A stretch of 9,000 bases of DNA from Candidatus Nanopelagicales bacterium (GTDB lineage: Bacteria > Actinomycetota > Actinomycetes > S36-B12), in the NCBI GenBank assembly GCA_018399515.1, contig JAGYOB010000060.1, positions 1-9,000 on the forward strand, given 5' to 3'. Position 1 is the stretch's first letter, and each line of letters begins with the position of its first letter. Both the position numbers and the translations under genes were made by a program. Below, one piece after another: positions 6,128 to 9,000 of this stretch. The notes beneath the pieces are model-generated. The model was not told the origin of the DNA and did no database searches. It saw only the letters and a list, made by a program, of their open reading frames with translations.

Positions 6128-7156
6128 GTGGCCGAGTTGTTCTATGAAGCCGATGCTGACCCCTCGATCATCGCTAACCGAGTCGTGGCCGTGCTCGGCT
6201 ACGGCAGCCAGGGGCACGCGCACGCGCTGAACCTGCGCGATTCGGGGGTCGATGTCCGCGTTGGCCTGGCTGAGGGATCACGCAGTCGCGCTCGGGCCGA
6301 GGAGGAAGGGCTGCGGGTGGTCGACCCGGCCACGGCCTCAGCAGAAGCCGACCTCATCATGATGGCCGTTCCCGACCCGGTGCAAAAGAAGCTCTACGCC
6401 GAGGCTGTCGAGCCGAATCTGCAGGACGGCGACGCATTGTTCTTCGCCCACGGATTCAATATCCGCTTCGGCTATGTCACTCCGCCAGCCTTCATCGATG
6501 TCTGCATGGTCGCGCCGAAGGGCCCAGGGCACCTGGTGCGACGCGAATACGTCGCGGGTCGGGGCGTGCCGGCGATCGTGGCGGTCGAACAGGATGCGAC
6601 GGGGCAGGCTTGGCCACTGGCCCTGTCCTATGCGCGTGGGATCGGCTGCCTGCGCGCCGGCGGTATCAAGACCACGTTCACCGAGGAGACCGAGACCGAT
6701 CTGTTCGGCGAGCAAGCGGTCCTGTGCGGAGGTGCATCGCAGCTGATCATGAAGGGCTTCGAGACGCTCGTCGAGGCCGGTTATCAGCCGGAGGTCGCGT
6801 ACTTCGAGTGCCTGCACGAATTGAAGTTGATTGTGGATCTGATGTACGAGGGCGGCATCGCCAAGCAGCGCTGGAGCGTCTCGGACACGGCCGAATACGG
6901 CGATTATGTCTCCGGTCCGCGCGTGATCGACGATCGTGTGAAAGAGAACATGAAGGCGGTTCTCGCGGATGTCCAAAGCGGTGCGTTCGCCGAGCGATTC
7001 ATGGCTGACCAGGAGGCTGGTGGTCCGGAGTTCCGACAGATGCGCGAACAGGCCGAACAGCATCCGATCGAGAGTGTCGGTCGAGAACTGCGCGGATTGA
7101 TGAGTTGGATCGATTCCGGTGACGATGACTACGTCGAGGGAACGGCAGCCCGCTAG
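6128..7156 (+). CDS. ilvC: Ketol-acid reductoisomerase (NADP(+)), class I
   Basis: IlvC isomerises and reduces acetolactate or acetohydroxybutyrate to the 2,3-dihydroxy acid that IlvD dehydrates. At 342 residues it is a class I enzyme. The nucleotide-binding motif is GYGSQGHAHALNLRDSG at 24-40. Catalytic His108 lies in FAHGFNI and Lys131 in APKGPGH. The helical domain supplies the metal ligands: Asp191 and Glu195 in DLFGEQ, and Glu227 and Glu231 in FECLHEL. Ser252 follows in SVSDTAEYGDY. The loop that reads the cofactor phosphate is GLAEGSRSRARA (46-57). It keeps Ser51 and Ser53 but lacks the common Arg after GL and the common Trp after the second Ser, so cofactor preference may differ. The GTG start is set by a strong GGAGG. 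The gene ends 10 bases before the next start, suggesting read-through into the downstream pair. Confidence 0.97.
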   Translation: MAELFYEADADPSIIANRVVAVLGYGSQGHAHALNLRDSGVDVRVGLAEGSRSRARAEEEGLRVVDPATASAEADLIMMAVPDPVQKKLYAEAVEPNLQDGDALFFAHGFNIRFGYVTPPAFIDVCMVAPKGPGHLVRREYVAGRGVPAIVAVEQDATGQAWPLALSYARGIGCLRAGGIKTTFTEETETDLFGEQAVLCGGASQLIMKGFETLVEAGYQPEVAYFECLHELKLIVDLMYEGGIAKQRWSVSDTAEYGDYVSGPRVIDDRVKENMKAVLADVQSGAFAERFMADQEAGGPEFRQMREQAEQHPIESVGRELRGLMSWIDSGDDDYVEGTAAR

Positions 7157-7166
7157 GACCCCAGCC

Positions 7167-7562
7167 GTGGCGTCGATACCTGAGGACAAGAACTGCCAGA
7201 GGTGTGGTCGACGCATGGAGTGGCGTCGCAAGTGGGCGCGAGACTGGAATGAAGTCCGGTATTGCTCTGATCGGTGCCGTCGGTCCCGAGTGAGCGATGT
7301 CGACCGACGGCTCGAGCAAGCGATTCTCGACCTACTGCAGGCACGTGCGCGCAATGCCACGATCTGTCCGAGTGAGGCTGCCCAGGTGATCGCCGGTGAT
7401 GATGAGCAGGCGTGGCGCGCCTTGATGGAGCCGGCTCGATCGGCAGCGCGGCGCCTTGTGGCTGCAGGACGTGTGGAGATCGTGCAGAACGGAAGGCCAG
7501 TCGACCCGTCGACCGCACGGGGACCGATCCGGGTGCGGTCGGCGACAGGATCGACGGCGTGA
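7167..7562 (+). CDS. DUF2256-DUF3253 fusion protein (four-Cys zinc-ribbon type)
   Basis: The 131-residue product has two modules. Residues 8-40 carry Cys10, Cys13, Cys33 and Cys37 around EWRRKWARDWNEVRYCSDRC, the pattern of the small DUF2256 family and a probable zinc site. Residues 47-125 match DUF3253: an ILDLLQARA helix, TICPSEAAQ near 65, AWRALMEPARSAARRL near 82, then VEIVQNGRPVD and RGPIRVR. That fold looks like a small winged-helix-like unit, so nucleic-acid binding is conceivable, but its function is not established. DUF2256 proteins are often neighbours of photolyase/cryptochrome-like genes, and that is the case here. GTG 7167 was preferred because AGGA at 7155-7158, overlapping the ilvC stop, is eight bases upstream; ATG 7125 inside ilvC is a weaker option. 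Its stop overlaps the next start (GTGA), implying coupled translation. Confidence 0.82.
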   Translation: MASIPEDKNCQRCGRRMEWRRKWARDWNEVRYCSDRCRRSRVSDVDRRLEQAILDLLQARARNATICPSEAAQVIAGDDEQAWRALMEPARSAARRLVAAGRVEIVQNGRPVDPSTARGPIRVRSATGSTA

Positions 7563-8842
7563 CTGTCCCATCTGCCCGACAGGTGCCGGTGCCGAAGCCG
7601 GGTGAGGAGACCGCCTGGGTTGCCGAGCATCTCGGTGAGCTGGTCACCGGGCCCGTGCGATCGGGAGGGATCCGTGGCGGGCAGTCCCAGGCGGATCGAG
7701 CATTGGCCGGTTTCGATGTCGCCGGCTATGCCCGCCGGCGCAACGAGGTCTGGCCCCCCGACCGACAAGGGGCCTCCCGGTTATCGCCGTATATCCGCCA
7801 TGGACTCCTCGATCTGCCCCGCGTGTGGAATCACGTGGAGGCCGGACCGGCTCACGACGCTGAGGCTTTCCGCAGCGAACTGCTGTGGCAGGAGTACGCC
7901 CGGCACCTGTACGCCCGCGTCGGGCGATCGACTCGACGGTCTTTGCGCTTCGCCGTCGAAGAGCGCACCGATGCCGCGCCGACCCGTTGGCGGCCCGACA
8001 CCATCGGTGAGGCGGTACGCGGTGAGGCGGTACGCGGTGAGGGGGCGCGAGGCATGGCCTGTTTGGACCTGTCGGTGCGGGACCTCACCGAGCAGGGGTG
8101 GTTGACCAACCAGCAGCGGATGTGGCTGGCATCGCACTACTCGGTTCGAGAACGACAGGGCTGGCGTGATGGCGAGGACGAGTTCTTCCGGAACCTGCTC
8201 GACGGCTCGCGGGCAGCCAACCGTTTGGGCTGGCAATGGACGGTCGGTGCGCTCACCGGAAAGAGATACGGGTTCTCACGTTGGCAGGTCGACAAGCGCG
8301 CGCCCGGATTGTGCGGCACATGCCCGCGTGAATCGGACTGTCCCATCGAGCAGTGGCCCGACGACGAACCGGTCCCACCGCGCGCGATCGTCGACCCGTT
8401 GATGCGCAAGGACCCCGACCTCCCGGCTACCCGGGGCCCGAGCCAGGCTGACATCCACCACGCTCCCGAGGCTGTGTGGATCACCGCGGAGTCCTTGGGA
8501 GACGAGGATCCGGCTGTCGCGGCGTGGCCGGATATTCCCGTGGTCTTCGTATTCGACACCATGCTGCTCACGCGCCTGCGGCTGGCCTCGCATCGGCTGG
8601 TGTTCCTCACCGAATGTCTGTCCGATCTGGCGACCCGTCGAGATCTCACCGTGTGGTTGGGCAGTCCCCGCAGCGCATTGGCGCAGGTGCCACTGGCCAC
8701 CACGTTCGCGCCTGTGCCGGGGTGGGCGGCTCACGCGCCGCACCTGCACATCGGTGCGCTGCATCCGTGGCCCTGGCTGATCGCGCCGCATGCGGGGCCG
8801 GTGACCTCGTTCACCGCGTGGCGCCGCCGCGCGGGCGTCTAA
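7559..8842 (+). CDS. Photolyase/cryptochrome-like FAD-binding protein, apparently circularly permuted
   Basis: The 427-residue protein starts at GTG 7559, which overlaps the preceding TGA, with AGGA at 7547-7550. Residues about 20-265 match the helical FAD half of photolyases: SRLSPYIRHG at 73-82, ELLWQEYARHLY at 107-118, CLDLSVRDLTEQGWLTNQQR at 168-187, ASHYSV at 191-196 and WRDGEDEFFRNLLDG to GWQWTVG at 202-230. There is no alpha/beta domain before it. After a linker, residues 304-427 resemble that missing domain: AVWITAE (305-311), PVVFVFD (327-333), SHRLVFLTECLSDL (344-357), LTVWLGSP (363-370) and GPVTSFTAWRRR (413-424), which recalls the canonical end of the antenna domain. A C-x2-C-x5-C motif lies at 252-261. 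It may be a flavoprotein for light-driven DNA repair or light sensing, but catalytic residues cannot be verified. Residues 150-164 are a repeat-derived insertion. Confidence 0.82.
   Translation: MTVPSARQVPVPKPGEETAWVAEHLGELVTGPVRSGGIRGGQSQADRALAGFDVAGYARRRNEVWPPDRQGASRLSPYIRHGLLDLPRVWNHVEAGPAHDAEAFRSELLWQEYARHLYARVGRSTRRSLRFAVEERTDAAPTRWRPDTIGEAVRGEAVRGEGARGMACLDLSVRDLTEQGWLTNQQRMWLASHYSVRERQGWRDGEDEFFRNLLDGSRAANRLGWQWTVGALTGKRYGFSRWQVDKRAPGLCGTCPRESDCPIEQWPDDEPVPPRAIVDPLMRKDPDLPATRGPSQADIHHAPEAVWITAESLGDEDPAVAAWPDIPVVFVFDTMLLTRLRLASHRLVFLTECLSDLATRRDLTVWLGSPRSALAQVPLATTFAPVPGWAAHAPHLHIGALHPWPWLIAPHAGPVTSFTAWRRRAGV
8006..8050 (+). repeat. 15-bp in-frame tandem repeat, about three copies
   Basis: GGTGAGGCGGTACGC occurs twice exactly (8006-8020, 8021-8035), and a third, diverged copy follows at 8036-8050. 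The unit is a multiple of three and encodes GEAVR-GEAVR-GEGAR, residues 150-164 of the photolyase-like protein. It sits just before the conserved helix CLDLSVRDLTEQGW, in a likely surface loop. Identical copies point to recent slippage expansion. Confidence 0.95.
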
Positions 8843-8860
8843 GGTCCAGGACCCTGTGGC

Positions 8861-8866
8861 TAGACT
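8861..8866 (+). promoter_or_regulatory. Candidate -10 box for serA
   Basis: TAGACT fits TANNNT, in the 76-base gap after the photolyase-like gene. Transcription would start near 8873, giving an untranslated leader of about 46 bases before serA. No good -35 is seen 16-18 bases upstream, so confidence is low. No strong terminator was found in the same gap. Confidence 0.35.
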
Positions 8867-8918
8867 GCGCCGAGCCCGGCAACCATCGTCCGCCCAGACA
8901 ACCCCCGCGAGGTGTCTA

Positions 8919-9000
8919 GTGTCCAAGCCCGTCGTGCTCATCGCTGAAGAACTATCCCCGGCGACCGTCGAGGCCCTCGGCCCAGACTTCGAGATCCGTT
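8919..9000 (+). CDS. serA: D-3-phosphoglycerate dehydrogenase, N-terminal fragment
   Basis: GTG 8919 opens a frame reading SKPVVLIAEELSPATVEALG after the initiator, the characteristic start of actinobacterial SerA, which oxidises 3-phosphoglycerate to 3-phosphohydroxypyruvate in the first step of serine synthesis. GAGG at 8909-8912, six bases upstream, supports this start. Only 27 codons lie inside the window, so no catalytic motif is visible and the call rests on the N-terminal sequence and on position: serA follows ilvC in many actinobacteria. Here two extra genes separate them. Confidence 0.88.
   Translation, partial: MSKPVVLIAEELSPATVEALGPDFEIR

Noticed and set aside
7412..7558. Longer start of the photolyase-like protein at ATG 7412
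   Set aside because: The extra residues overlap the DUF3253 coding region in another frame and resemble no domain. GTG 7559 has a ribosome site and a GTGA overlap with the preceding stop.
6338..7768. 476-codon open frame on the minus strand across ilvC and the next two genes
   Set aside because: It is antisense to ilvC, the DUF2256-DUF3253 gene and the start of the photolyase-like gene, all with clear family motifs. The product shows no recognisable domain. Long antisense frames are expected in GC-rich DNA.
8843..8860. Possible terminator GGTC-CAG-GACC after the photolyase-like gene
   Set aside because: The stem is only four base pairs and has no T tract, too weak to call.

Overview
The window reads as GC-rich DNA of an actinobacterium (Actinomycetota). 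The signs are strong G/C at third codon positions, frequent GTG starts, GGAGG-type ribosome sites, TANNNT-type -10 boxes placed directly upstream of start codons, an ilvB leader peptide with an attenuator, and an ilvD/ilvBNC/serA neighbourhood typical of that phylum. A more exact placement is not supported by what can be seen.

Left edge (1-830, minus strand): the N-terminal 276 codons of a secreted lipoprotein of the PQQ-dependent glucose/sorbosone dehydrogenase family. Its protein similarity stops abruptly about 50 bases from the window edge. It is divergent from a D-2-hydroxyacid dehydrogenase (928-1809, plus), which runs into ilvD.

Centre (1828-7156, plus): the common branched-chain amino acid pathway, with ilvD (dihydroxy-acid dehydratase), ilvB and ilvN (acetohydroxyacid synthase large and small subunits) and ilvC (ketol-acid reductoisomerase). 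ilvD appears to have its own leaderless promoter. ilvB follows a 236-base leader encoding a 12-residue peptide with consecutive Ile-Val-Ile-Val codons, an 11-bp perfect stem and a GC-rich terminator hairpin. This is a ribosome-mediated attenuator responding to isoleucine and valine supply. IlvBN makes acetolactate or acetohydroxybutyrate, IlvC isomerises and reduces the product, and IlvD dehydrates it to the 2-keto acid.

Right part (7167-8842, plus): two closely packed genes sit between ilvC and serA, a place where many actinobacteria have nothing. The first encodes a 131-residue fusion of a four-cysteine DUF2256-like zinc-ribbon module with a DUF3253-like module. The second overlaps it by GTGA and encodes a photolyase/cryptochrome-like protein. 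In this 427-residue protein the FAD-binding helical half comes first and a degenerate antenna-type alpha/beta half comes last, which looks like a circular permutation of a photolyase. It also carries a C-x2-C-x5-C motif and an in-frame 15-bp tandem repeat. This pair is the least conventional part of the window.

Right edge: the first 27 codons of serA (phosphoglycerate dehydrogenase), with its own possible promoter.
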